The notes: generated by a model from the letters alone, not told the origin. Positions 16,629-26,277 are shown, counted from the stretch's first letter. The stretch: 64,000 nt of DNA from an uncultured Ulvibacter sp. (GCA_913063405.1 CAJXZB010000002.1:1-64000); one strand, 5' to 3'. Made by a program: numbers and translations.

Positions 16629-17120
16629 TTGACTAAAATTCTACTCCTTAGTGATACACATAGCTATATCGACGACAAAATTCTTTCCTATGCGAAGCAA
16701 GCCGATGAAGTTTGGCACGTTGGTGATATTGGTAATTTAAAAGTAACCGACGCTATAAAAAAGATAAAAAACCTGCGCGCCGTTTACGGGAATATTGACA
16801 ATGCCGAGGCAAGAGCTGAATTTCCACTTAATACTCGTTTTATGTGTGAGGACGTTGATGTACTGATGACACATATTGGTGGTTATCCTGGAAGATATAG
16901 CGTCGCGATTAGGGAAGAAATATACACCAATCCACCTCAACTATTTATCTCTGGACATTCACATATTTTAAAAGTTATGAATGACAAGAAAACGGGTCTG
17001 CTCCACATGAACCCAGGTGCCATAGGAACACACGGGTTTCATAAAGTACGAACGATGCTTCGCTTTGAAATCGATGGAAAGGAGATTAAAAACTTGGAGG
17101 TCATTGAATTCAAAAAGTAA
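16629..17120 (+). CDS. YfcE-type metallophosphoesterase
   Basis: A 163-residue calcineurin-like phosphodiesterase. The metal-binding motifs appear in order: LLLSDTHSY (DxH), WHVGDIG (GDxx), YGNIDNAEA (GNxD), MTHIGGYPG and FISGHSHI (GHSH). The family acts on phosphodiesters in vitro, and the natural substrate is unclear. The TTG at 16629 is chosen because it leaves the usual two-residue lead to the first strand and lies just after a -7 box. An in-frame TTG at 16584 would lie upstream of the predicted transcript start. Confidence 0.92.
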   Translation: MTKILLLSDTHSYIDDKILSYAKQADEVWHVGDIGNLKVTDAIKKIKNLRAVYGNIDNAEARAEFPLNTRFMCEDVDVLMTHIGGYPGRYSVAIREEIYTNPPQLFISGHSHILKVMNDKKTGLLHMNPGAIGTHGFHKVRTMLRFEIDGKEIKNLEVIEFKK

Positions 17121-17148
17121 TAGGAGAAATAAACCTTTAAAATTAAAA

Positions 17149-17178
17149 AACCCTCAAAGATGGCATTCTTTGAGGGTT
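17149..17178 (-). terminator. Terminator of the DUF4293 gene
   Basis: AACCCTCAAAGA and TCTTTGAGGGTT pair perfectly (12 bp) around a 6-base loop. On the minus strand the stem is followed by a run of Ts, so it stops the minus-strand gene at 17203; the plus-strand side lacks a T-run but may also serve the phosphodiesterase gene. Confidence 0.88.
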
Positions 17179-17202
17179 CCGCACTAATATACTAAGATTG
17201 GT

Positions 17203-17613
17203 TTAGCGTAAACGGTCCACAGATTTTACGAGATCCTCGTCCTTTTTAATGGCCTTATTGGCCAGAACTAAAAAAACGATAGAAATGATAGGAAGTAGCA
17301 CCCCAATACCCTTCTCAGAAACCAAAGTTTCTCCAGATAAAGTTAGCGACCTATAAACGAAAACTCCCAGTAATACAAAGTTTGATATAATGTTCAAGCG
17401 ATTTAATACAAATTGTAGTTGTCGCTTTTTAAAACTCAAGATTGAAATAACCGTCAACACAATTGAAGCAAATATAAATCCAAAAACCAAGGGCTCACTT
17501 CTTGCGACAACAACGGCTCCAGCTTCATCTTCCACCAATGGAAACCAAAGGTAGAGTCCGCCCATAATGAGTGCGGAGATGATAAGATATACTGTTTGTA
17601 TGCGTTGTAGCAT
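17203..17613 (-). CDS. DUF4293 membrane protein
   Basis: A 136-residue inner-membrane protein with four predicted helices and the family's characteristic start MLQRIQTVYLI. DUF4293 proteins are largely restricted to Bacteroidota and have no known function. The gene commonly lies opposite rho, as it does here: its start is 197 bases from the rho start, and the shared intergenic region must hold both promoters. Confidence 0.9.
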   Translation of the reverse strand: MLQRIQTVYLIISALIMGGLYLWFPLVEDEAGAVVVARSEPLVFGFIFASIVLTVISILSFKKRQLQFVLNRLNIISNFVLLGVFVYRSLTLSGETLVSEKGIGVLLPIISIVFLVLANKAIKKDEDLVKSVDRLR

Positions 17614-17810
17614 TGGCTATTATTGTTAATAAAAAGCAAAAATACTGTTTCTTTTTAAAAATATAAATGTAGAATTTAATTTATTGTTGTATAATTGCAG
17701 TAACAATTCGTAACCAATTCAATCACGGTTACTTAGTCTTCAAATAATTTTCACAACTAACTTACCTCCGTTACGGAATCATAATATCAATTAATCTTAT
17801 AGTATTTTCA

Positions 17811-19463
17811 ATGTTTGAAATATCAGAATTAAAAGTAAAAAAGTTACCTGAGCTTCAGGAACTTGCTAAAACCCTTGGTGTCCCTAAATTTAAATCTTTA
17901 AAAAAATTAGATTTAGTTTATCAGATTTTAGATTATCAAGCGGCCAACCCTAAGGTGGTAAAAGCGATTGTACCTCCAGTTGTAGCTCCTTCAACAGAAG
18001 AACCTAAAAAAGAGGTGACTTCAGAAAAAAAACCAAAAGAAAAAGAGAGTCGTCCTCGACCCGCTCGTAACGACAACCGAAAACCCAACCCTCGTAAAAA
18101 AGAAGAGAATAAACCTGTTGCTAAATCTGAAGGTACTTCAGAAAAAACAGAAAATTCCAGCGAGAAGAAAGAGGATAAACGACCTGCAAAAAGAGAACCG
18201 AACCAACGACCAAATCCACGAGACAACAACCAAGGGAAATCGGATAACAGATCGAAACCTCAAAGAGAGAACAAAGGAAGTCAGAAAGAACATAGAAACA
18301 ACGGAAATAAAGATTCCCGTAACCGCTATAGAGAACCTGATTTTGAATTTGATGGAATTATTGAAAGTGAAGGAGTTCTTGACATCATGCAAGATGGATA
18401 TGGTTTCTTGCGTTCTAGCGACTATAACTACCTATCATCTCCTGATGATATTTATGTTTCTCAGTCACAGATTCGTTTGTTTGGTCTTAAGACAGGGGAT
18501 ACTGTGTTAGGTCAAGTAAGACCTCCTAAGGAAGGTGAAAAATATTTCCCCCTAATTAAAGTAAGTAAGATAAATGGTTTAAGTCCAACAGTTGTACGTG
18601 ATCGTATTTCTTTTGAGCATTTAACACCTTTATTTCCAGACGAAAAATTCAACCTAGCCGTTAGACAGAGTACGATTTCTACAAGAATTATTGATCTATT
18701 CGCTCCTATAGGAAAAGGACAACGTGGTATGATTGTGTCTCAACCAAAAACAGGTAAGACCATGCTTCTTAAGGACATTGCGAATGCAATTGCCGCAAAT
18801 CATCCAGAAGTATATCAAATTGTTCTTCTTATTGACGAACGCCCGGAAGAGGTTACAGATATGCAACGTAATGTTCAAGGTGAAGTAGTTGCTTCTACCT
18901 TTGACAAAGAGGCGACGGAGCACGTAAGAGTTGCCAATTTAGTGTTGGAAAAAGCAAAAAGATTGGTGGAATGTGGACACGATGTTGTAATCCTATTGGA
19001 TTCAATCACTCGTTTGGCACGTGCCTATAATACTGTACAACCTGCTAGTGGTAAGATATTAAGTGGTGGTGTTGATGCAAATGCACTTCATAAACCTAAA
19101 CGTTTCTTTGGAGCGGCACGTAACATTGAAAATGGGGGTTCTCTAAGTATAATTGCTACCGCACTTACCGAAACAGGATCTAAAATGGATGAGGTTATTT
19201 TTGAAGAGTTTAAAGGGACGGGTAATATGGAGCTTCAATTGGATCGTAAGATTTCCAACCGAAGAATCTTCCCAGCTATTGACCTCACCTCTTCAAGTAC
19301 CCGTAGAGATGACCTATTGCTTGATGAGAAAACAATTCAACGTATGTGGGTTATGCGTAAATACTTGGCAGACATGAACCCTGTGGAAGCCATGGAGTTC
19401 ATTAACGATCGCTTTAAGCAAACTCGAAACAACGAAGAGTTTTTAGTATCTATGAATAGCTAA
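17811..19463 (+). CDS. rho: Transcription termination factor Rho
   Basis: A hexameric RNA helicase that ends transcription. The 550 residues make it longer than the 419 of the Escherichia coli protein. The extra part is a low-complexity insertion at about residues 55-180, very rich in Lys, Glu, Arg, Asn and Pro, between the N-terminal helical Rho_N domain and the RNA-binding OB fold ([14 protein letters not shown]). The Walker A PKTGKT is at 312-317 and the Walker B region is [16 protein letters not shown]. Such insertions are usual in Bacteroidota. The 5' leader of over 100 bases could serve autoregulation, but no motif proves it. Confidence 0.97.
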   Translation: MFEISELKVKKLPELQELAKTLGVPKFKSLKKLDLVYQILDYQAANPKVVKAIVPPVVAPSTEEPKKEVTSEKKPKEKESRPRPARNDNRKPNPRKKEENKPVAKSEGTSEKTENSSEKKEDKRPAKREPNQRPNPRDNNQGKSDNRSKPQRENKGSQKEHRNNGNKDSRNRYREPDFEFDGIIESEGVLDIMQDGYGFLRSSDYNYLSSPDDIYVSQSQIRLFGLKTGDTVLGQVRPPKEGEKYFPLIKVSKINGLSPTVVRDRISFEHLTPLFPDEKFNLAVRQSTISTRIIDLFAPIGKGQRGMIVSQPKTGKTMLLKDIANAIAANHPEVYQIVLLIDERPEEVTDMQRNVQGEVVASTFDKEATEHVRVANLVLEKAKRLVECGHDVVILLDSITRLARAYNTVQPASGKILSGGVDANALHKPKRFFGAARNIENGGSLSIIATALTETGSKMDEVIFEEFKGTGNMELQLDRKISNRRIFPAIDLTSSSTRRDDLLLDEKTIQRMWVMRKYLADMNPVEAMEFINDRFKQTRNNEEFLVSMNS

Positions 19464-19480
19464 AGACGTTTTATTTAAAT

Positions 19481-19519
19481 TATGAAAGCCTCGTAGTTTT
19501 GAATTACGAGGCTTTCATA
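19481..19519. terminator. Terminator after rho
   Basis: TATGAAAGCCTCGTA and TACGAGGCTTTCATA form a 15-bp perfect stem with a 9-base loop, 18 bases after the rho stop. There is no long T-run on the plus strand. It may act in both directions, against the convergent pseudogene as well. Confidence 0.85.
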
Positions 19520-20249
19520 TTGATATAAAATCAATACCTAGTCTTTTACCAACTTTTGAGTCAGAACCCCTAAATTGGTTTCTAATCGAAGTACATAAAT
19601 TCCGCTCCTCAGATACTCAACATTAATGGTCTTATTGACCACTTCCACCTCAATACTTCTGCCAAGAACATCATAAATTGATGCTTTTAAAATAGTTATA
19701 GCTGAAGATAATTCCACATTTAATTGATCGATCATAGGGTTGGGATAAAACGTTATTAAGTCGGCCAGAAAATCTGAAACGCCTAAAATTGGAACACCCT
19801 CTATAGACATAATGGTTAACTCTACATCCAATGGTGTTGTTACCCCTACAAGAGTAGCCGCTCCAGTACTCTTATCTATGGAGTGTATACCCCCAGCCAG
19901 CCATATACAGATCATTTGTCTCAGGATCTACAGTAGCTCCTTGTGCGAAAGAGATATCCACTCCTAAAGGACCAATGGGTGTAGCAGCTCCAGTAGACAA
20001 ATTAGCAGCATAAAAAGTGTCATCTACAACATCTGCAGCATACGCATTACCATCGTTATCAATCTCCAACCAAATGACTACTGCCCCAGTTGTACCAAAA
20101 CACCTATCTGAGTGACCGCTGCTGTGGTTAAATCTACTTCAAATAAATCGATACTTGTAGTAGCGTACATAGTAGAAGTAGTAAAGTCATAAGTAAGACC
20201 GGTGGGGATTACATCACCCATGACTCCACTTAAATCTCCAATGAATTTT

Positions 20250-21030
20250 ATTACTAGGGTTAGGAATTTTATCCCTGATATTTGTTGGTATTGTGTCTTT
20301 ATTATTCCCATAATAAATGCTGTTAAGGCAAGTAATGGAGAAGCTCCTACGTTACTTTTGTACGATACGTTTTATCTCATAAATCGAAATCCAACGGGGT
20401 CTAGTCCTTCTTTCAACCCTTTATTTTACTGATTATTTCGAATTTTAGTTTCATATTTGTGATATCATTAATTTAATAAACAAAAATATTATGAAAATAC
20501 ATTTTTTAACAAAATTATCGCTATTTCTTATATTACTATTAAGTCCTTTATTGGATGTAAAAGCACAAGATTTTAGTGATTTAGATGTTAGTCCTATGGA
20601 TATAGTTGAATTTCAAGAAAGTACTGGTAGTGTTCCTTTATTAAAAATAATCTACAGCAGACCTCAAAAATCTGAAAGAGAAATCTTTGGTGCATTAGTC
20701 CCCTATGGAGAACTATGGAGAACAGGAGCTAATGAAAATACTGAGATTATATTTTTAAAGGAATCAAAAATAGATGGAAAAGTAATAAAGCCTGGGGCAT
20801 ATTCTTTGTATTCCATTCCAAATAAAGAGAGTTGGACAATTGTCATTAATTCTCAACTTTACAAACCAGGTACTTATCACTATGATAAAACAAATGATGT
20901 TTTAAGGTTTGAAGTTCCTGTTACAAAAAGTGACGATGTTATCGAGGCTTTCTCTATAGATATGCAGCGTAATGAAGACGGAATTATTGTGTTCTTAGGT
21001 TGGGATAAAACTATTGTTAAATTTCAAGTT
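20250..21030 (+). other. Inserted segment carrying a DUF2911 gene
   Basis: The T9SS gene is recognisable on both sides (IGDLSGVMGDV to the left, NGSPYVSE to the right) but not between. The insert starts with an open frame (ITRVRNFIPDICWYCV ... ending TAC-TGA at 20432) that looks like the tail of another gene, followed by a complete promoter region and DUF2911. No terminal inverted repeats, target duplication or transposase are seen, so it probably came by illegitimate recombination. Confidence 0.6.
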
Positions 21031-21054
21031 CACTTACATAAGGAGAACCATTGA
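20491..21054 (+). CDS. DUF2911 secreted protein
   Basis: A 187-residue protein with a signal peptide (LFLILLLSPLLDVKAQ) and a DUF2911 domain: KIIYSRPQKSEREIFG near residue 55, VPYGELWRTGANENTEI near 75 and YSLYSIPNKESWTIVIN near 105. The family is common in Bacteroidota; function unknown. The normal C-terminal strand (FLGWDKTIVKFQV) is present, but the last eight codons come from the antisense of the T9SS gene it sits in, so the native stop was lost at the junction. It may still be expressed. Confidence 0.88.
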   Translation: MKIHFLTKLSLFLILLLSPLLDVKAQDFSDLDVSPMDIVEFQESTGSVPLLKIIYSRPQKSEREIFGALVPYGELWRTGANENTEIIFLKESKIDGKVIKPGAYSLYSIPNKESWTIVINSQLYKPGTYHYDKTNDVLRFEVPVTKSDDVIEAFSIDMQRNEDGIIVFLGWDKTIVKFQVHLHKENH

Positions 21055-21597
21055 TAGGGTCTGGCTCTGTAGTAATCGCGTATAAGGTTCCGTTTTCACC
21101 AAAGTCTCCTGCAAAACAAGAAGCTGCGAGGGGTTCGGCGATAATATCTATTGTGGCAAAAGGAGGTTGTCCATTTAATATACCTAAAGGCAGGTTTCCA
21201 GTAGATCGAATGCTATGTACATAAAACTCATGCTCAGAAAAAGGATTCGCCATTGAAGAATGTGTTTGACTATTTCCTTTTACTTTTGCAAAGTGATTAT
21301 TTGTTCTTCGGAAAGAGGAGTATTACCCAATAAACGGAATTCTTCCAATAATGAACTTAAACCTCGACCCTGAGCAGTCAAGTTCAGCACGAATCCTACA
21401 ATAAATAATAGGCTTAGTTGTAGTTTATTTTTCATAGTAGTAAATGAGTTCAATATTAAATATTAGTTTTTCCCGAAATTAGCTTTAATTTAACCGCTTT
21501 ACAACGCACAATGCATAACATTACCTATATATTTCATATACGTTGGGGTTCATCTCAAATGTGTAAATCCAGTAACTTAAATCAATCTCATTCGTCT

Positions 21598-21605
21598 TAT
21601 ATTTG
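21598..21605 (+). promoter_or_regulatory. -7 box TATATTTG of the carboxypeptidase gene
   Basis: An exact TAnnTTTG 17 bases before the ATG at 21623; the start of transcription would be near 21611. Confidence 0.65.
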
Positions 21606-21622
21606 TTTAAAACGAACCAACC

Positions 21623-23371
21623 ATGAATCGATTTTATTTTCTACTATGCATACCGTTTCTTTTTTCTTCTTGTTCTTCAGAAAAAGATAAATCTAATTTC
21701 GATTTCACAACCGTTTTTGAAACCTCAAACGGATTAGAAACTCCCACTTATCCTGAAGTTGTAGAGTTTTACACCCAATTGGCCGAAGTTCATACCTCCA
21801 TAGCCATGTACACCATGGGGAAAACGGATAGTGGAGAACCGTTGCATCTTATTACTTTCAATCCGAATAGAAGTTTTGAGTCGGAATTTTCAGGTGATAG
21901 CCGAAAAAATGTATTGCTAATAAATAATGGTATTCACCCAGGGGAAAGTGATGGAATTGATGCATCTATGCTATTACTTCGGGATTTAGCTGAGAATAAA
22001 ATTGATACTCCAAAAAACACAATCATTGCCGTAATTCCTGTGTATAATATCGGAGGGGCTTTAAACAGAAATAGCGACTCCCGAACAAATCAAAACGGTC
22101 CCATCTCCTATGGATTTAGAGGAAATGCCAGAAACTATGATCTCAACAGAGATTTTATAAAAGCAGACACGAAAAATGCCCGCGCGTTTACGGAGTTGTT
22201 TCGCACTGTAAAACCAGATCTTTTTATCGACAATCATGTAAGCAATGGTGCAGACTATCAATATACCCTTACTCATCTATTTACACAGCACAATAAACTT
22301 GGTGGAGATCTAGGTAATTATTTACACACCTCATTAATGACGCAGCTTCAAGATTCTCTTCAGAAGAGTAGCTTGGACATCACTCCATATGTAAACGTTT
22401 TTAATCGTACCCCAGATAACGGATTCACACAATTTCTTGATTCACCGCGTTATTCTACTGGCTACACAACTTTGTTCAACACCTTGGGGATGATGGTAGA
22501 AACACATATGCTCAAGCCATATAAGCAACGAGTAGAAGGCACCTACGAATTAATGAAAAGCTTTATCAACATCGCCGATAAAGACGCAGAAGTAATCAAA
22601 GAGCTTAGGAAAAACGCACTTACAAAACACAAAGCTGGTGACTCCTACCCTCTTTCCTGGAAAATTGATAGTACAAAGACCTCACAAATTTCATTTAAAG
22701 GCTACGAAGGTGAAATGATAAAAAGCGGAATTACAGGGATGGATAGATTAAAATATAATCGCAATGCGCCATTTACCAAGGATGTCATGTATTACAATTA
22801 TTTTAAAGCTGCGGACAGCGTTATTATTCCATCTGCCTATATAATACCCGAAGGATATTGGAACATTATTGATTTGCTAGATCTTAACGAAATTCGGGTG
22901 ACCAAGATTAAAAAAGACACCGTTATAGACGCGGAAGTTTATAAAATAATCGATTATAAAAGTGTGGGAAACCCTTATGAAGGTCACTATCTTCACTACC
23001 AAACGAAGGTGAGAACTGTTAATGAAAAAGTGGCTATTAAAAAGGGAGATTATAGAATAGACACAAATCAAGAAGGGGTTCGTTACCTGCTTGAAACGTT
23101 GGAGCCGGAGGCACAAGATTCTTTTTTCAATTGGAACTTTTTTGATACTGTTCTTCAACAAAAAGAAGGATTCTCTCCCTATGTTTGGGAAGATATGGCA
23201 TTAATATTTTTGAACGACAATGCCGAAATCAAAAAGGAATTTGAAGCTAAAAAAACAAGTGACGCTTCTTTTGCTGAAAACTGGTATGCACAATTGGATT
23301 GGATTCATAAACAATCTCCGGCTTACGAAAAGACACATTTAAGATATCCTATCATTAGGGTGGGTGGTTAG
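21623..23371 (+). CDS. M14-family zinc carboxypeptidase, lipoprotein
   Basis: A 582-residue peptidase. The N-terminus is a lipoprotein signal (LFSSCSS, lipobox Cys near residue 17), so it is held in a membrane facing outward. The zinc site is HPGE (NNGIHPGESD near residue 113) with the third ligand in FIDNHVSNG; the catalytic Glu is probably in MMVETHMLKPY. After residue 330 comes a long C-terminal region found in Bacteroidota homologues, with no known function. It likely trims peptides for uptake. The last 33 bases overlap the convergent Nudix gene. Confidence 0.92.
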   Translation: MNRFYFLLCIPFLFSSCSSEKDKSNFDFTTVFETSNGLETPTYPEVVEFYTQLAEVHTSIAMYTMGKTDSGEPLHLITFNPNRSFESEFSGDSRKNVLLINNGIHPGESDGIDASMLLLRDLAENKIDTPKNTIIAVIPVYNIGGALNRNSDSRTNQNGPISYGFRGNARNYDLNRDFIKADTKNARAFTELFRTVKPDLFIDNHVSNGADYQYTLTHLFTQHNKLGGDLGNYLHTSLMTQLQDSLQKSSLDITPYVNVFNRTPDNGFTQFLDSPRYSTGYTTLFNTLGMMVETHMLKPYKQRVEGTYELMKSFINIADKDAEVIKELRKNALTKHKAGDSYPLSWKIDSTKTSQISFKGYEGEMIKSGITGMDRLKYNRNAPFTKDVMYYNYFKAADSVIIPSAYIIPEGYWNIIDLLDLNEIRVTKIKKDTVIDAEVYKIIDYKSVGNPYEGHYLHYQTKVRTVNEKVAIKKGDYRIDTNQEGVRYLLETLEPEAQDSFFNWNFFDTVLQQKEGFSPYVWEDMALIFLNDNAEIKKEFEAKKTSDASFAENWYAQLDWIHKQSPAYEKTHLRYPIIRVGG

Positions 23372-23962
23372 ATATTCTTTTGGAAAGAGTAACTTGATGT
23401 TTTCGTACGAATCTTGAAGCGCCTTCTGGGTTTTTTCAAAATTCTTCCACTTCACTTTTTTTATGTCTTCTTCTGCCTGAGGTGTTAAGGGACCAGTGTA
23501 GTCACTAAACATTTCATACCAGTAGGTGATCTTTAATTTGAATTTATCATTTCTCTGAAAAACGTGGTACGTCTTCGTAATAAATTTCCGCACCTCAAGA
23601 TTTTTAACACCCGTTTCCTCCATGGTTTCTCTTAAAGCCGCTTCCTCATAAGTTTCGCCCTTTTCCACCTTCCCCTTAGGAAGATCCCATTTCGAATTTC
23701 TACGTATAAATAAAATCTCTCGTTTCGCATTATATACTAATCCTCCTCCAGCTTCCACAACGGGTAATTTCTTCCGAAGAAAACGTTCCAATTTTTCCTC
23801 ATTCTTGTGATAAATATTCACATACAAAAGCTCACCATTATTGATTTTGGCAATAAGCCTTTTAAACTTTACTTCCTTTAACGGAATGGAGGTATACTGC
23901 TTGCCAATCTTTTTCTCTGTTGAGAGAATGATAGGGATATCTTTAACAAAAACTTTATACAT
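23339..23962 (-). CDS. Nudix hydrolase
   Basis: A 207-residue protein. The Nudix box GKVEKGETYEEAALRETMEE plus TGV (residues 114-136) fits GX5EX7REUXEEXGU exactly. The family hydrolyses nucleoside diphosphates linked to another group; the substrate is not evident. The N-terminal 70 residues are an extra domain seen in flavobacterial homologues. The ATG at 23962 (MYKVFVKD) is chosen over one seven codons upstream, which would overlap the start of pyrE. Only 7 bases separate the two divergent start codons. Confidence 0.92.
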   Translation of the reverse strand: MYKVFVKDIPIILSTEKKIGKQYTSIPLKEVKFKRLIAKINNGELLYVNIYHKNEEKLERFLRKKLPVVEAGGGLVYNAKREILFIRRNSKWDLPKGKVEKGETYEEAALRETMEETGVKNLEVRKFITKTYHVFQRNDKFKLKITYWYEMFSDYTGPLTPQAEEDIKKVKWKNFEKTQKALQDSYENIKLLFPKEYLTTHPNDRIS

Positions 23963-23965
23963 TTG
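23958..23965 (+). promoter_or_regulatory. -7 box TACATTTG directly before pyrE
   Basis: An exact TAnnTTTG that ends four bases before the pyrE ATG and lies across the start codon of the Nudix gene. A transcript from it would begin at or within a couple of bases of the ATG, that is, with little or no leader. Confidence 0.5.
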
Positions 23966-23969
23966 CAGT

Positions 23970-24620
23970 ATGATATTAAACAAAGAAACGGCACAAAAAA
24001 CCGCCGAATTACTTTTGCAAATTAATGCAATTAAATTACAACCGCAAAACCCATTTACATGGGCCTCGGGATGGAAATCTCCAATTTACTGTGACAATCG
24101 GATCACGCTTTCTTATCCAATGATTCGAAATTATTTGCGGGAACACCTTGCTATTCAAATAGAAGCGATATACGGAAAACCGGATGTAATTGCAGGTGTA
24201 GCAACAGGAGCAATAGGCATTGGCGCACTTGTGGCAGATTATTTAAACCTCCCATTTTGTTACATTCGCCCAGAGGCAAAAAAACACGGACGTCAAAATA
24301 AAATTGAGGGATTTGTTGAAGCAAATCAAACAGTGATGGTGGTTGAGGATCTAATTAGCACCGGCAAAAGTAGTCTTCTTGCCGTCGAAGCACTACGTGA
24401 AGCGAACATGAATGTAAAAGGAATGGTGGCCATCTTTACCTATGGTTTTAATGTGGCAGAAGAAAACTTTAAACATCAAAAGGTCCAATTGAACACTTTA
24501 AGTGATTACGAAAACTTATTAGAAGGAGCCGAAAACACCAATTATATTTCCTCCGAAGAAGCTATACTTCTATCCCAATGGCGTGTAGACCCTGGGAATT
24601 GGAACTCCAAAAATAACTAG
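23970..24620 (+). CDS. pyrE: Orotate phosphoribosyltransferase
   Basis: Adds the ribose phosphate of PRPP to orotate in pyrimidine synthesis. It has 216 residues with the PRPP loop VMVVEDLISTGKSS (about residues 120-133) and the typical N-terminal NPFTWASGWKSPIYCDNR. The ATG at 23970 gives the standard N-terminus MILNKETAQKTAE; the frame continues upstream but would overlap the divergent Nudix gene. Followed by an SRPBCC gene 46 bases on. Confidence 0.95.
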   Translation: MILNKETAQKTAELLLQINAIKLQPQNPFTWASGWKSPIYCDNRITLSYPMIRNYLREHLAIQIEAIYGKPDVIAGVATGAIGIGALVADYLNLPFCYIRPEAKKHGRQNKIEGFVEANQTVMVVEDLISTGKSSLLAVEALREANMNVKGMVAIFTYGFNVAEENFKHQKVQLNTLSDYENLLEGAENTNYISSEEAILLSQWRVDPGNWNSKNN

Positions 24621-24666
24621 GCACAATTATTGTCTACCTATCACCTCAAAAAATAACAGTCATCTT

Positions 24667-25059
24667 ATGGAATTAAATAGTAAAAAAGTAACGGTTCAAA
24701 AATCTGCTTCAGACTTATGCAGCTTTTTAAGTGATGTAAAAAACTTCGAACAACTTATGCCTGAAAATACAAACAAATTTGAGGTTATAAGAGAAGACGC
24801 TTTTGTCTTTGCGCTTAAAGGAATGCCAGAAATAGCCTTGGAAGTAAAGGAAATAGTTTCGCCTAACAAAGTGGTATTAGGCGCGATAAGTGACAAAATT
24901 CCATTTACCCTCACAGGAAATATTACAGAGGTTAGTGCCAGGTCTTCGGAAGCCGAACTACTTTTCTCGGGAGAATTTAATAGCATGATGGCCATGATGA
25001 TCAAGGCACCAATTTCTAAGTTTATAGATACACTTTCAGAAAATTTGGAAAAACTTTAG
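24667..25059 (+). CDS. SRPBCC-fold protein
   Basis: A 130-residue protein with the START/Bet v1-like pattern: an N-terminal strand (SKKVTVQKSASDLCSFL), DVKNFEQLMPEN and a C-terminal helix (FIDTLSENLEKL). Such proteins bind lipids or other hydrophobic ligands. It is small, cytoplasmic and commonly found next to pyrE in Flavobacteriaceae. The ligand is unknown. Convergent with birA, 11 bases away. Confidence 0.8.
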   Translation: MELNSKKVTVQKSASDLCSFLSDVKNFEQLMPENTNKFEVIREDAFVFALKGMPEIALEVKEIVSPNKVVLGAISDKIPFTLTGNITEVSARSSEAELLFSGEFNSMMAMMIKAPISKFIDTLSENLEKL

Positions 25060-25070
25060 CTTATTTATAC

Positions 25071-25805
25071 CTAGCTAAACAACATTTTTATCTCTTTCAA
25101 TCCATATACCTGAATTGTTTCATTTTCAATTTCAACCTTAAGTTTCCCCGTATTGGTAATTCCTCTTATAATTCCATTAAATTGATATCCTTCGGAATTC
25201 TCAAAGACAGAAACTCTATCTATTCTAAAAAGATCGGCTTCATATTTTTTCTTCACTGATAAGGTTTCTGAATTTTCGACACTTAGTAATTCTTTTAGAA
25301 CTTCTTCAAAAACTATTTGCAATACTTCATCAAGATTATATGAATTCCCCGAAGCCAATTTCATTGAAGTTGCGAATGGCAATTCTTGGAATTCGGTTTC
25401 ATTCACATTTAGTCCAATTCCTATCACAGAAGAGATGATTTTATTTCCTTCCAACTGATTTTCGATCAAAATACCACATAGCTTTTTCTGGTATGACAGA
25501 ATGTCGTTTGGCCATTTAATAGAAACTTCAGGAATTTGTAGTTTTTGCAATGCATTTTTAACACCTACAGAAACAACAAAACTAATACAAGATTGTTCAT
25601 TTATTGACAATGCATCAAATCGCTTGAACACACTAAAGGAAAGGCTTAACCCCTCTTTCGATTGCCACTTTGCTCCCATCTGGCCACGACCTTCAGTTTG
25701 TTTGTTCGTCACAACAACGATACCATCTTCAAGGGTTACATTTTTGCTCGCCTCTTTAAGGTAGGTATTTGTTGAATCAATGGCATTAAGTTTGATTATC
25801 TTCAT
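25071..25805 (-). CDS. birA: Biotin-protein ligase, monofunctional
   Basis: Attaches biotin to the carrier protein of acetyl-CoA carboxylase via biotinyl-AMP. It has 244 residues with the biotinyl-AMP loop GRGQMGAKW (near residue 40), KWPNDI (near 98) and CGILIEN. It lacks the N-terminal helix-turn-helix of the Escherichia coli protein, so it is an enzyme only and not a repressor. Divergent from rsfS. Confidence 0.95.
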   Translation of the reverse strand: MKIIKLNAIDSTNTYLKEASKNVTLEDGIVVVTNKQTEGRGQMGAKWQSKEGLSLSFSVFKRFDALSINEQSCISFVVSVGVKNALQKLQIPEVSIKWPNDILSYQKKLCGILIENQLEGNKIISSVIGIGLNVNETEFQELPFATSMKLASGNSYNLDEVLQIVFEEVLKELLSVENSETLSVKKKYEADLFRIDRVSVFENSEGYQFNGIIRGITNTGKLKVEIENETIQVYGLKEIKMLFS

Positions 25806-25864
25806 ACTGAAAAAGAATGTAGCACTATTAGGTCAACAAAGTGATTAAAGAAACAAAAAAGTAA

Positions 25865-25872
25865 TAACTTTG
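25865..25872 (+). promoter_or_regulatory. -7 box TAACTTTG of the rsfS-ftsH operon
   Basis: An exact TAnnTTTG, 18 bases before the rsfS ATG at 25891. It probably drives rsfS, ftsH and the genes that follow. Confidence 0.7.
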
Positions 25873-25890
25873 CGCAAATAAATTTTTTTA

Positions 25891-26262
25891 ATGTCGAAGA
25901 AAGAAAAAGGGACAGATCAACTTATTACCCAAATATTAAAAGGAATTGAAGAAGTAAAAGGACAAGATGTTGAAATCCTTGACCTTAGAGAAATAGAAAA
26001 CACGGTTTGTGACTATTTCATCATATGCAACGGTACTTCAAATACCCAAGTCAATGCAATAGTAAATTCAGTTCAAAAAACAGTTAGTAAGGCCCTAAAG
26101 GATAAACCTTGGCATGTTGAAGGAAGTGATAATGCAGAATGGATTTTAATTGACTATGTTCACGTAGTAGTGCATGTATTTCAGAAACAAATCCGAGAAT
26201 ATTATGACATCGAAGGATTATGGGGCGATGCCAAATCAGTAAAAATAGAAACTACTTATTAA
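25891..26262 (+). CDS. rsfS: Ribosome silencing factor RsfS
   Basis: Binds ribosomal protein L14 and blocks joining of the subunits in slow growth. It has 123 residues with the family core CDYFIICNGTSNTQVNAI (about residues 45-62), WHVEGSDNAEWILIDYVHVV and the final YYDIEGLWGD. Followed by ftsH after 15 bases, the usual Bacteroidota order. Confidence 0.94.
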   Translation: MSKKEKGTDQLITQILKGIEEVKGQDVEILDLREIENTVCDYFIICNGTSNTQVNAIVNSVQKTVSKALKDKPWHVEGSDNAEWILIDYVHVVVHVFQKQIREYYDIEGLWGDAKSVKIETTY

Positions 26263-26277
26263 AAACAACAAAGCCTC

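Larger units (their letters stand above)
19538..21435 (-). pseudogene. T9SS-secreted repeat protein, frameshifted and interrupted
   Basis: Minus strand. It opens with an ATG at 21433-21435 and a signal peptide (LQLSLLFIVGFVLNLTAQ), and ends with a type A T9SS sorting domain (FYPNPMIDQLNVE ... VYDVLGR-like IYDVLGRSIE, then GIYVLRLET) at 19538. The middle is made of beta-propeller-like strands (ATPIGPLGV, GLTYDFTTSTMYATT). Frameshifts are visible near 21290, 20098 and 19890. Between about 20250 and 21030 the gene is split by foreign DNA carrying a DUF2911 gene. The intact ancestor would be a cell-surface or secreted protein; no function can be assigned. Confidence 0.85.

Noticed and set aside
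17614-17810. A riboswitch or small RNA in the rho leader
   Set aside because: I could find no conserved aptamer pattern or strong hairpin.
20202-20432. A 76-codon plus-strand ORF across the left end of the inserted segment
   Set aside because: Its first third is antisense of the T9SS gene. The rest may be the tail of a lost gene and is described with the insert, but it is not a complete gene.
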